A stretch of DNA of 64,000 bases from Enterobacter sp. EA-1 (GTDB taxonomy: Bacteria > Pseudomonadota > Gammaproteobacteria > Enterobacterales > Enterobacteriaceae): the NCBI GenBank assembly GCA_002886105.1, contig CP025776.1, forward strand, positions 62,001-126,000, in the 5' to 3' direction. The translations under genes and the position numbers were made by a program. The notes under the pieces were generated by a model, which searched no databases, was not told the DNA's origin, and saw nothing but the letters and a program-made list of their open reading frames with translations. Of the stretch, positions 52,751-64,000 are shown one piece after another. Position 1 is the first letter of the stretch, and each line of letters begins with the position of its first letter.

Positions 52751-54450
52751 GCGCAGACTCTGCTGGTGGCGCAACCACGCCACCGGAGATGACACCGCCA
52801 TGCATACTTTGTTTTAGCTGCTGTTTCTGGACGTTTATCGCCTGCAACTCGCCATTCACCGTCGGTTTCAGCGGCGCATTTGCGTTGACGTTACCGCTGG
52901 CGGTCAGTTGCAGATTACCATCACCGCTTATCGGTAGCGCGGGCCAGCCCCACTCCTGCAACACATTTACCGGCCGCGCCCGCGCAGACTGAGGTTGACG
53001 CTGCGTTCCGGCGTTTGCGAAACCACGGCGGTGGCTTCCAGCAAGCCCCCGCCGGTAAAGGCGCTAAGCTCGCTGATGTTCACCGTGCTGCTGTTCGCGT
53101 TTAACGCCAGAGACGGGCGGCGCACATCAACGCGGTTAAACGTTGCGGCGGCGGCGTTCAGTTTTGCACTGCCGCCCCAGACGCCCCATTTGCGATCGCG
53201 CGCCAGTTGCAGGTTATCCCCATAGCCATCCAGCGCGGTGAGCTGCCACGGGAAGTCCGGATCGATATCAATCACCAGATTGCGGCTGGCGCTGAATTTC
53301 TTCAACGTCACGCTGTTCAGCCATGTTGGCAATTCATCCATCCAGACCTGCTTCCAGTTTGCCGGCAAGGTGTATTCCAGCCCGGCAAAGGCAGCGTCGT
53401 CCAGCACCAGTGCGTGCCCGGCGCGATACCAGTTACCGGAGGTGCGCACCATGCCGTTTTCCCAGCGTGAGGTGAACTGCTGCAGCGCAATGCCCTGCGG
53501 CGAGAAGGTGGCGTTCAGGATCGGATCGAACAGATGCAGCGAACCGTAAATAAACTCGGTGGCGTTCATCGACAGCCTGCCGTCGTCGCTTTTCCAGTCG
53601 CCGCCTTCCAGCGTCAGGTTACGCAAGCTCAGATCGAGGTCGGTAACTGCCCATTCCGGCCCTTGCAGGCGCGCATCCGTCACCTCAACACGGCCAATTT
53701 TCAGTGAAGGCAGTGTGGTCAGCGGATTAAAGAAATCGAGCAGGGATTTGTCGCTTTGCAGGCGGATATCGTTCAGTCGCAGGTTATTCACCACCCAACT
53801 GCCGTCGGCATTGCGTTGCGCATCGCCCGTTAGCGAACCACGCGCCATATCCGCGCCAATGGTGGTCAGCGTAACCACATCTTTATCAATACTGCCCTGA
53901 ATGAGAACGTTACTGGCGGGAACGCCGTTTAACGTCAGCGATCCGGCGCTCATCTGGATCTGCGCTTTGCTGCCGAGCACATTGCCTGCGACCGGTTGCC
54001 ACGGCGCAACACCGCCAGTGACACGTTGCGCACTCAGATCCCAGCCAGTGGCCGGGCTGTTAAACGCCATATTGCTCAGTTGCAGACGATCGGCCTGAAA
54101 AGGCAACGGCGCGGCAGCCGGGGAGAGATTGAGCGTGCCGTCCTGCAACAGAATGGTGTCCACATGCAGCGGATCGGTAAGCTGGCGGCTACTGAGATCA
54201 ATATCGACGGTTTTAGCGACCAGCGTGGCGGGTTTGCCTTTGTGGCCAAAGTTAACGTTTTCAGCAGTACATGGGATGGGGAAGAGAAGCGGTGATCCAT
54301 CACATCGAACGTCAGATGATAGTCGCTGTTGCTGACCCACTGGCTGACCTGCGTTGCACCCCAGCGAGTTTGCAACAAGAAATAGACCGCCAGCATCGCC
54401 AGTAACAAGACGATAGCGACAACAAGGAGCAGCTTTCCAAGAAATTTCAT
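52723..54450 (-). CDS. yicH: AsmA-family inner-membrane/periplasmic protein YicH
   Basis: About 570 residues, matching E. coli YicH (AsmA-like, bridge-type lipid transport family). MKFLGKLLLVVAIVLLLAML is the signal anchor. Then LLQTRWGATQVSQWVSNSDY, MDHRFSSPSHVLLKTL, and the AsmA carboxy domain FNRVDVRRPSLALNANSSTV, NISELSAFTGGGLLEATAVV. Frame breaks at about 54255 and 52975. Where E. coli YicH ends shortly after KQQVTQTM, this gene reads KQQLKQSMHGGVISGG and then enters the REP array. The true stop is therefore unclear: without a frameshift translation continues through the array to 52314; the end given assumes a stop at 52723. Confidence 0.85.
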
Positions 54451-54574
54451 CATCTTCCATCCCCGACGTGTCAGTCAGGCAGTTATGCACGATTTATGCG
54501 CAATGCTCAAGGGCGGAATGATGAGAAGGGAAGTGACCGCAGCAACGGTTTGGCCCCCGTTGCCGCGGCATGCA

Positions 54575-55960
54575 TCAGTTTTTCTCTGGCGGAAAAATCA
54601 GATTCAGTACAATCGCCGTGATACCACCTGCGGCGATGCCGGAAGAGAGCAGGTTTTTCAGCCAGTCCGGAGCGAATTGCAGGATTTGCGGCTGCTGAGA
54701 AACGCCAAGGCCGACAGCCAGCGACAGCGCAATAATCATGATCGCGCGGCGGTTCAGCGGCTCGCGGGAAACAATACGCACGCCAGAAGCCGCGATGGTT
54801 CCGAACATCACCAGCGTTGCGCCGCCGAGCACCGGCTCAGGCAGTTGCTGCACAAACGCGCTCACCGCCGGGAACAGGCCCAGCACAATCAGCATCAGCG
54901 CCACGAAGAAGCCAATGTAGCGGCTGGCGACGCCGGTCAACTGGATTACGCCGTTGTTCTGACCAAAACAGGAGTTCGGGAAGGTGTTAAACACCGCAGA
55001 GACGAAGGAGTTAAGGCCGTTAGCCAGACACCACCTTTCAGGCGCTTCATATAGACCGGGCCGGCAACCGGCTGCTCAGAAACGTCAGACGTGGCGGTGA
55101 TGTCGCCGATGGTTTCCAGCGAGGTGATCATAAACACCAGCATCAGCGGCAGCAGCAGGTTCCAGTCAATGCTCAGGCCGTAGTAGAGCGGTGTCGGCAC
55201 CATAAAGGCGTCCGCCGGGGCGTTATACGTCGGTAGCATGCCCATAAACATTGCCAGCACGTAACCGACCGCCATGGCGATCACCAGAGAGGCGATACGC
55301 AGGTAAGGGTTACGCTGGCGGTTCAACAGAATAATGATCGCCAGTACCACGCCTGCCAGCAGCAGGTTCTTCGGTGCGCCGAAAGTGTGGTTGCCCATTG
55401 CGGCAAAACCGCCGCCCACGGAGGTCAAACCAACCTGAATCAGCGACAGTCCGATAATCATCACCACCACGCCGGAGACCAGTGGGGTGATAATACGTAG
55501 CGCCAGCGGCAGAATGCGGGAGATAACCATTTCGGTGCAGCTTGCCAGCATCAGGGTGCCGAACAGTGCCGCCATCATCGTCGGTACATCCGCACCGCCG
55601 GTTTTCAGTGCAGTGCCGCCCATAATCAGCGGTGCCACAAAGTTAAAGCTGGTGCCCTGAATCGACAACAGGCCAGAACCCACCGGCCCCCGTGCTTTGA
55701 TCTGGATAATGGAAGCCACGCCAGAGGCGAACAGCGACATGCTGATGATGTGCTGAGTGTCCTGAGCCGGTAAACCCAGCGCCCCGGCAGATAAGCAGCG
55801 CGGGCGTGATAACGCCGACAAACATCGCCAGCAGGTGCTGCAGCGCGGCAAACAGCGTTTGCGCCAGCGGCGGGCGGTCCTCAAGGCGGTAGATCAGTTC
55901 GCTGGGTTGAGTCTGCGCAACCGGTTGCGCACTTTCTGACTCGATGGTGTTTACGGACAT
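54575..55960 (-). CDS. xanP: Xanthine permease XanP
   Basis: About 462-residue proton symporter for xanthine, NCS2/NAT family. [40 protein letters not shown] (conserved helix-1 His), [20 protein letters not shown], and the NAT signature region [20 protein letters not shown]. It ends [12 protein letters not shown]. Frame breaks at about 55795 and 55025. A PurR-like site lies 55 bp upstream of the start. In E. coli gltS lies between xanP and recG; here recG follows directly. Confidence 0.96.
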
Positions 55961-56014
55961 CTCAAGCAATCCCCCCGGATGGAAAAGCGGTGATTTTATC
56001 GGACTGTTTGGTAA

Positions 56015-56030
56015 AAGCAAACGGTTGCTT
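56015..56030 (-). promoter_or_regulatory. Possible PurR operator upstream of xanP
   Basis: AAGCAAACGGTTGCTT matches the PurR consensus ACGCAAACGTTTGCGT at 13 of 16 positions and is itself nearly palindromic. It lies in the promoter region of a purine permease, making purine repression plausible. Confidence 0.45.
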
Positions 56031-56085
56031 TGTTAACAACATACTTTTCTAAGGGGGATTCTTTTACGGCATAAGGTTCTAAAAC

Positions 56086-58167
56086 TCAGGCGTTGGAGTA
56101 GCGTTCTGTTTCCGGCATCCAGCGGTCTATGAGGGCTTCCGCCAGCTGCGGGTAGCGCTCATGAATATGGCGGGCAGTGCGCTGTACTTCGGGGATCATC
56201 GCCCCGGTCGCGCAGCAGATCGGCGACTTTGAATTCGGCATTGCCGGTCTGGCGGGTGCCAAGCAGTTCGCCGTACGCGAATTTCCAGATCTTTTGCGCA
56301 ATCACAAAGCCGTCGTTGCTGTCGCGTAATACTTGCAGGCGTTTTTGCGCGGTTTTGGACAGCGGGGATTTATACAGCAGCACGCAGTGCGAGGCCACCG
56401 CACCACGCCCGACGCGACCACGCAGCTGGTGGAGTTGCGCAAGGCCGAGACGCTCCGGGTTTTCAATGATCATCAGGCTGGAGTTAGGCACATCCACGCC
56501 CACTTCAATCACCGTGGTGGCGACCAGCAAATGCAGTTCGCCCTGCTTGAAGGCTTGCATGACGGCCTGCTTTTCGGCGGACTTCATTCGCCCGTGTACC
56601 AGCCCACATTCAGCCTCCGGCAGCGCCAGTTTCCAGCTCTTCCCGGTGGCTTCCGCCGCTTGCGCTTCCAGCAGGTCTGACTCTTCCAATCAGCGTACAG
56701 ACTCCAGTACGCCTGTCGGCCTTCGTCAGTACAGGCGTTGCGCACGCGATCGATAATGTCGTTACGGCGGGTATCCGGAATGGCGACGGTGGTGACCGGC
56801 GTACGGCCCGGTGGCAACTCGTCGATGACGGAGGTATCCAGATCGGCATAGGCGGTCATTGCCAGCGTGCGGGGAATGGGGGTGGCGGTCATGATCAACT
56901 GATGCGGGTGGAAACCCTGCTGTTGGCCTTTTCCCACAGCGCCGTGTGCGCTGATGCACACCAAAGCGGTGCTGCTCATCGATAATCACCAGCGCAAGGC
57001 CGTTAAACTGCACCTGCTCCCCGGAAAATAGCGTGCGTACCAACGATCATCTGCACCTGACCGCTGGCAATCGCCTCTTGCTGTGCCTGCCGCGCTTTGC
57101 CTTTCTGTTTGCCCGCCAGCCAGCCCACTTCCACGCCGAGTGGGGCAAACCAGTTGCGGAAGTTATTCGCGTGCTGCTCGGCCAGCAGTTCGGTCGGGGC
57201 CATCATCGCCACTTGTTTGCCGTTGGCGATGGCGCGTAAGGCCGCGAGCGCGGCAACCAGCGTTTTACCGGAGCCGACATCGCCCTGCACGAGGCGCATC
57301 ATGGGCATATCCAGCGCCATGTCGCGCTCGATTTCCGCCACGACGCGATCCTGCGCGCCCGTCGGTTTAAACGGCAGTGATGCCAGCAGACCTTGTTTTA
57401 GCGCGTCGTTGGCGGCGAGCGGTTGCGCGTGGTAGCGCTGTGCTCCGGCCCGTAGTGCCAGCATACTCACGTTGTGTGCCAGCAACTCTTCGAGAATTAA
57501 ACGTTTTTGTGCCGGGTGCTGGCCACTTTCAAGGTCGCTGAGCTGCAGGGTGGGCGGTGGGCGATGCAGCGTGCGCAGAGCATCCGGCAGGCTCATCATG
57601 CCTTGCGCCAGTTCCGGCGGCAGCAGTTCGCTGATGGCGCAGGTCGCCGAGATCCAGCGCCTGATCGGTCAGTTTGCGCAGGGTCGCCTGTTTCACACCC
57701 TCGGTGGTGGGGTACACCGGCGTCAGGGTTTCCTGTAAATCCGGCGTGCTGAGATCGCCCTGAATGCGGTACTCCGGGTGGATCATCTCAGCGCCGTACT
57801 TCCCGCGTTTCGCTTCACCGTAGGCCAGCACACGGCGGCCGGTAGCGAGGCTGTTTTTCATCGCCGCGTTGAAGTTAAAAAAGCGCATGGTGAGGATACC
57901 GGAGCCGTCGCTGATCTGGCAGGTCATCATCCGACGCCCGCCGAAGGTGATATTGCAGTTCAGCACTTCGCCTTCCACCGTGGCATACACGCCCGGCAGC
58001 AGATCGGCAATGGGGTAAAGTTGGGTACGATCTTCGTAGCGCAACGGCAGGTGAAGTAGGAGATCCTGCACGGTGTGCAGGCCGATTTTCGCCAGTTTGC
58101 TGCTCTGCGCTGCGCCGACGCCGGTCAGCGTGTTGAGCGGAATAGCGTCGAGCAGGCGACCTTTCAT
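56086..58167 (-). CDS. recG: ATP-dependent DNA helicase RecG
   Basis: 693-residue superfamily 2 helicase that regresses stalled forks and branch-migrates Holliday junctions. [20 protein letters not shown], wedge domain [20 protein letters not shown], Walker [21 protein letters not shown], the DEEH-type box [14 protein letters not shown], motif [22 protein letters not shown] and motif [22 protein letters not shown]. Frame breaks at about 57645, 57030, 56935, 56680 and 56205. Last gene of the rpoZ-spoT-trmH-recG operon, four bases after trmH. Confidence 0.97.
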
Positions 58168-58171
58168 ACGG

Positions 58172-58862
58172 TTACCTTGCTGCCTGCATGGTGGCCCACC
58201 ATGTCGGGTCGGCTTCGATCTGCCCCTCGGTATTGACGTGAGGGTAAGGCAGGCCTTTGCGTTTGGCGACGTTTGCCAGTACCGGGTAACCGCCCTCGAA
58301 CAGCAGGCGCTGCTGCTCAACGTCCGGCAGCATGCTGTTTTCACGCTGATACATGCCCGCGTTTTGCCGCTGCCGCTGAGCTTCATACAGGATCAATGCG
58401 GAAGCCACGGAGACGTTCAGCGACTGCACCATACCGATCATCGGGATGATAATGTCCTGATCCGCCAGATCCAGCGCTTCACCGGGTGATCCCGGTTTTT
58501 CCTGACCCATCAGAATGCAGGTCGGACGGGTGTAATCGATCTCGCGAAAGTCGACGGCGTTGTCAGACAGATGGGTGGCGAGGATCTGCATACCACGTGC
58601 TTTCAGCTCGCCAACGGCGTCGCTGATGGTGCGGTGCGTTTTCACTTCCACCCAGCTATTACTGCCCGCAGCGGAAGAAGCCATGGTACGCATGCGATTG
58701 CCCGGCCAGACGGCATGAACTTCATGCACGCCAACGGCGTCCGCCGTGCGGATAATCGCGGAGACGTTATGAGGTTTGTGAACCTGCTCCATGCAGACGG
58801 TCAGATCAGGCTGACGCCCCGGCGAGCATCTCGCGGATACGCGCATAACGCTGAGAATTCAT
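58172..58862 (-). CDS. trmH: tRNA (Gm18) 2'-O-methyltransferase TrmH
   Basis: About 229-residue SPOUT-class enzyme that methylates the ribose of G18 in tRNA D-loops with S-adenosylmethionine. MNSQRYARIREMLAG, RQPDLTVCMEQVHKPHNVSA, IIRTADAVGVHEVHAVWPGN, and the knot motif IIIPMIGMVQSLNVSVASAL. It ends TWWATMQAAR. One break at about 58817. Lies between spoT and recG with four-base gaps. Confidence 0.97.
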
Positions 58863-58866
58863 ACAA

Positions 58867-60769
58867 TCAGTTTCGGTTACGGGTGACTTTAATCACGTCT
58901 GGCATCACGCGGATCTTACGCATGATATTCGCCGTGGACGCGATCGCGCGCCGTGAGACGGATGAAAGCACTGTATACGCGGCCATCTTTCTCTTCCGTA
59001 TTCAGGCTCTGAATATTGGAAGAGGCCGTATTAATGGCGGCCGTCAGGTTTGCCAGTGCTCCCTGATGGTTGAACATATCCACCTTGATCTCGGTGATAA
59101 ATTCCTGAGCGGTCTCTTTGTCCCACTCCACGGCCATAAATTTCTCGGCTTCTTTTGATAGCCACGAATGTTACGACAGGACTCATGGTGGATAACCAGC
59201 CCTTTGCCGGGGCTGACGTGAGCGACAATCGGGTCGCCGTGGGATCGGGCGGCAGCATTTGGCGAAGGTGATCAGCACACCGTCGGCGCCTTTAATTGGC
59301 AGATGGCCGCCGCTGTTGCCCGTGCCGGCAGGTGTTTGCACCGCTTGCACTGCTTCCCCTTGCTGCAGATTTTTCGCCACCACGACGCTCATGGCGTTGC
59401 CGAGGCCGATTTCTGCCAGCAGATCGTCCAGCGCCGCCAGCTTCATGCGGTCCAGCTCGCGCTGAATATGCTCCGGTGGGATTTCCGCCAGTTTGCGGCT
59501 TCCGCCCAATGCATGATTGAGCAGACGGCGACCGAGACTGACTGAGTCGTCGCGCTTGAGGTTTTTCAACATCTGGCGGATTTTGGCGCGCGCTTTCGAG
59601 CTGACGACAAAGTTCAGCCATGCGGCGTTCGGGCGGGCGCCCGGTGCGGTGATGATTTCTACCGTCTGGCCGCTGGAGAGCGATTGCGACAGCGGATAAG
59701 GCTGGCGGTCGACGCGCGCACCAACACAGGCATGGCCGATATCGGTATGCACAGCGTAGGCGAAGTCCACTGGCGTAGCGCCTGCGGGCAGTTCGACAAT
59801 GCGGCCTTCCGGGGTGAAAACATAAATCCTCATCGGGAAGAGATCAGATTTAACGCTCTCGATAAATTCAAACGAGCTACCGGCGCTCTGCTGTAGCTCC
59901 AGCAGGCTTTGCATCCAGCGCTGGGCGCGGATTTGCGCCGTGGTGCTGCTTTCACCGTGCTCTTTATACGCCCAGTGTGCGGCGACCCCCATCTCTGCCA
60001 TCTGATCCATATCTTCGGTGCGGATCTGCACCTCAACCGGTACGCCGTGCGGACCAATCATCGAGGTGTGCAGGGACTGATAGCCGTTCGCCTTGGGAAT
60101 GGCGATGTAGCCCGGGCGCGGCTTATACAAGCTGTGCATCTGACCGAGTACGCGATAGCAGGTATCCAGATCATGAACGATGACGCGAAAGGCGTAGATA
60201 TCCATGATTGAGTGAAAACGCTGCTCTTTCCAGCACCATCTTGCAGTAGATGGAGTAAAGGTGTTTTTCACGCCCGCTCACGCGGCAGGGAATGCCCGCT
60301 TCCTGTAAACGCCCTTCGATTTCTGAGAGGATTTTTGGATCATCTCTTTGCGGTTGCCGCGCGCGGCTTTCACCACTTCTTTGATGACGCGGTAGCGGTT
60401 TGGGTATAGCGCTTCAAAACCCAGCTCTTCAAGCTCGGTCTTGATGTGATGAATACCTAAACGGTGCGCCAGCGGACTGTAGATTTCGAGGGTTTCACGG
60501 GCAATGCGGCGACGTTTGTCCGGGCGAAGCGAGCCCAGCGTGCGCATGTTGTGCGTGCGGTCGGCAAGTTTGATCAGAATGACGCGGATGTCCTGCACCA
60601 TCGCCATGATCATCTTGCGGAAGTTTTCGGCCTGCGCCTCTTTTTATCCTGAAACTTGAGCTTATCAAGTTTGGATACCCCTTCCACCAGTTCGGCAACG
60701 CTTTTGCCAAACAGCTGTTCCATATCACGGTACGTGGCTGGGGTATCTTCAATCATCATGCAACAGCGC
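58867..60769 (-). CDS. spoT: (p)ppGpp synthetase/hydrolase SpoT, amino terminus missing
   Basis: Controls the alarmone (p)ppGpp: HD hydrolase, weak synthetase, TGS and ACT domains. Visible from residue 69 (E. coli numbering): ALLHD, IEDTPATYRDMEQLFG, then ILIKLADRTHNMRTLGSLRP, synthetase DIYAFRVIVHDLDTCYRVLG, TGS VFTPEGRIVELPAGATPVDF and ACT FITEIKVDMFNHQGALANLT, ending VIKVTRNRN. Frame breaks at about 60645, 60350, 60225, 60100, 59830, 59245, 59160 and 58940. Only 10 bases separate the rpoZ stop from codon 69, so about 200 bp encoding residues 1-68 are absent. This is either an assembly deletion or a real truncation of the hydrolase domain. Confidence 0.93.
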
Positions 60770-60779
60770 GCAGGATTAA

Positions 60780-61053
60780 TTAACGGCGACCTTCAGCAAT
60801 GGCGGTGACGGCCTGCAGTTCTGCGGCTTCCTGCTCTTGCTGCTCCCGGCGCTCACGTACGTCGAGGATCTGGTTGTTGATCAGACCTTCTTCGATTTCG
60901 CGCAGCGCGATAACGGTGGTTTTATCGTTTTCTTCCGGTACCAGCGGATCTTTGCCGCCAACCTGCATCTGACGAGCGCGACGCGCGGCGACCAGCACCA
61001 GTCAAAACGGTTACCAATTTCTCTACAGCGTCCTGAACAGTTACGCGTGCCAT
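60780..61053 (-). CDS. rpoZ: RNA polymerase omega subunit RpoZ
   Basis: 91-residue subunit that helps fold beta-prime and forms the ppGpp site 1 of RNA polymerase. [60 protein letters not shown] and the end AIAEGRR match E. coli. One break at about 60998. Between gmk and spoT as in E. coli. Confidence 0.97.
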
Positions 61054-61108
61054 ACTTAAAATGCTCCACAGGTGGAAGAAATGACTGGGCATGATACTGA
61101 AACCGGGC

Positions 61109-61732
61109 TCAGTCTGCCAATAGTTTGCTGATTAAAGCGTCATGTCGCTGCTTCTGGCGGCTCATGCGCAGACGTTCAGCGCGAATAATGGTTTTCAAAT
61201 CGCCCAAAGCGGTGTCGAAATCATCATTCACAATAAGGTAATCATATTCTGCGTAATGGCTCATTTCCGCAACTGCCAGCGCCATACGTTTCGCGATCAC
61301 CTCTTCACTGTCCTGACCGCGCCCGCGCAGGCGACGATCCAGCTCCACTTTCGACGGCGGCAGAATAAAGATGCTGCGCGCTTGCGGCATCCGGGTGCGA
61401 ATTTGTTGCGCGCCCTGCCAGTCGATATCGAGGAACACATCCACACCGGTGGACAGCACTTGCTCAATGGTTGCGCGGGAGGTGCCATAGTAATTGCCAA
61501 ACACCTCGGCATGCTCAAGAAACGCGTCTTCACCGATCATGGCTTTGAACTCGTCATGATTAACGAAGAAATAGTGTTCACCGTGCACTTCGCCCGGGCG
61601 CGGAGCGCGTCGTATGCGAAACAGAAACTTGCGTGTCGTATAACGGTTGGGTCTTCAACAAAGCCCTGGATGAGGCTTGATTTACCCGCGCCGCTGGGGG
61701 CGGGAAACAATATAGAGCGTGCCTTGAGCCAT
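61109..61732 (-). CDS. gmk: Guanylate kinase
   Basis: About 207-residue essential enzyme, GMP + ATP to GDP + [23 protein letters not shown] contains the P-loop. [20 protein letters not shown] and [20 protein letters not shown] are GMP-binding; [11 protein letters not shown] and [20 protein letters not shown] follow. It ends [10 protein letters not shown]. Frame breaks at about 61700 and 61600-61660. The broken frame of this essential gene is good evidence that the window's frameshifts are sequencing errors. Confidence 0.97.
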
Positions 61733-61790
61733 GAGAGTCTTTTGTATGTGAATTGCGAAAGGAAACTTACATACGTGCCTATTATACACA

Positions 61791-61796
61791 TCGCTG
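61791..61796 (-). promoter_or_regulatory. Candidate -10 of the gmk promoter
   Basis: TATAAT in the context TGTGTATAATAGG on the minus strand, 59 bp before the gmk start. No strong -35 is seen at 17 bp. Confidence 0.4.
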
Positions 61797-61950
61797 CTAT
61801 GTGACGTAGCTTTTGTCACACTTTTTCCCGCTGAGTTTGGCGTTTCCCGTGCTTTCCTGATTTGTCTGCAAATTTTCATGACCACGATGAATTGCCTGAA
61901 CCGTCTCTCCCCTTTTCCCGCTCGAAAGCGTCGTTCCGGCAACGCTATAA

Positions 61951-63947
<1,997 letters not shown>

Positions 63948-64000
63948 GATTCCGGCGTAAAGTTCTTTCTGAAATACCGGGGAATACGTTTACAGAACAT

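Overview
The window is enterobacterial chromosome. Synteny and protein similarity place it in Enterobacteriaceae near Kosakonia, Enterobacter or Klebsiella. The right end has the E. coli-like order selC, yicJ, yicI, yicH, xanP, recG, trmH, spoT, rpoZ, gmk, ligB, yicG. Nearly every gene, including essential ones (gmk, rpoZ, recG), carries single-base frameshifts every few hundred bases. I read these as uncorrected sequencing indels, not as pseudogenes, and give each gene its full reconstructed extent. Residue strings quoted are read across those frameshifts.

Layout. 1-9.7 kb is metabolic: the end of a TonB siderophore receptor with its iron-binding protein, a LysR regulator, a minus-strand operon (MFS dicarboxylate-type transporter, class I fumarase, FAH-family hydrolase), and a divergent nitroreductase/LysR pair with a clear palindromic operator. 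10-11.4 kb is a muramidase effector with an LprI-type lysozyme-inhibitor immunity gene. 12-19 kb holds a PTS IIB/IIC pair, a WYL regulator, a cupin, a Bcr/CflA exporter, an XRE-cupin regulator, a B3/B4-domain protein, a DapA-like aldolase and VapBC. 20-21.4 kb is a second, diverged muramidase/LprI pair lying between two copies of the 3' end of an AbrB-family permease gene.

23.4-42.3 kb is the highlight: a complete-looking run of extracellular contractile injection system (eCIS, Afp/PVC type) genes in Afp order: tube, three sheaths, second tube, Afp6-like, LysM adaptor, VgrG-like spike, gp25 wedge, spike tip, two large baseplate proteins, collar-domain fibre, tape measure, AAA+ ATPase, then a LuxR-type regulator. 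I see no Afp16-type cap gene and no recognisable toxin payload. 42.4-48 kb continues as an AT-rich accessory region (small periplasmic protein, ETEC_3214-like protein, RhuM, SymE, ribbon-helix-helix protein, STAND/NB-ARC-like NTPase) and stops at the 3' end of tRNA-Sec (selC), a classic island integration site. No integrase gene is visible.

A recurring feature is repeated DNA at the junctions of convergent genes: five copies of the FAH gene 3' end (3.5-3.95 kb), the abrB 3' end duplication (19.8 and 21.5 kb), a roughly 11-unit REP-like array between yicI and yicH (52.15-52.75 kb), and a duplicated ligB/yicG junction (63.6-63.95 kb).
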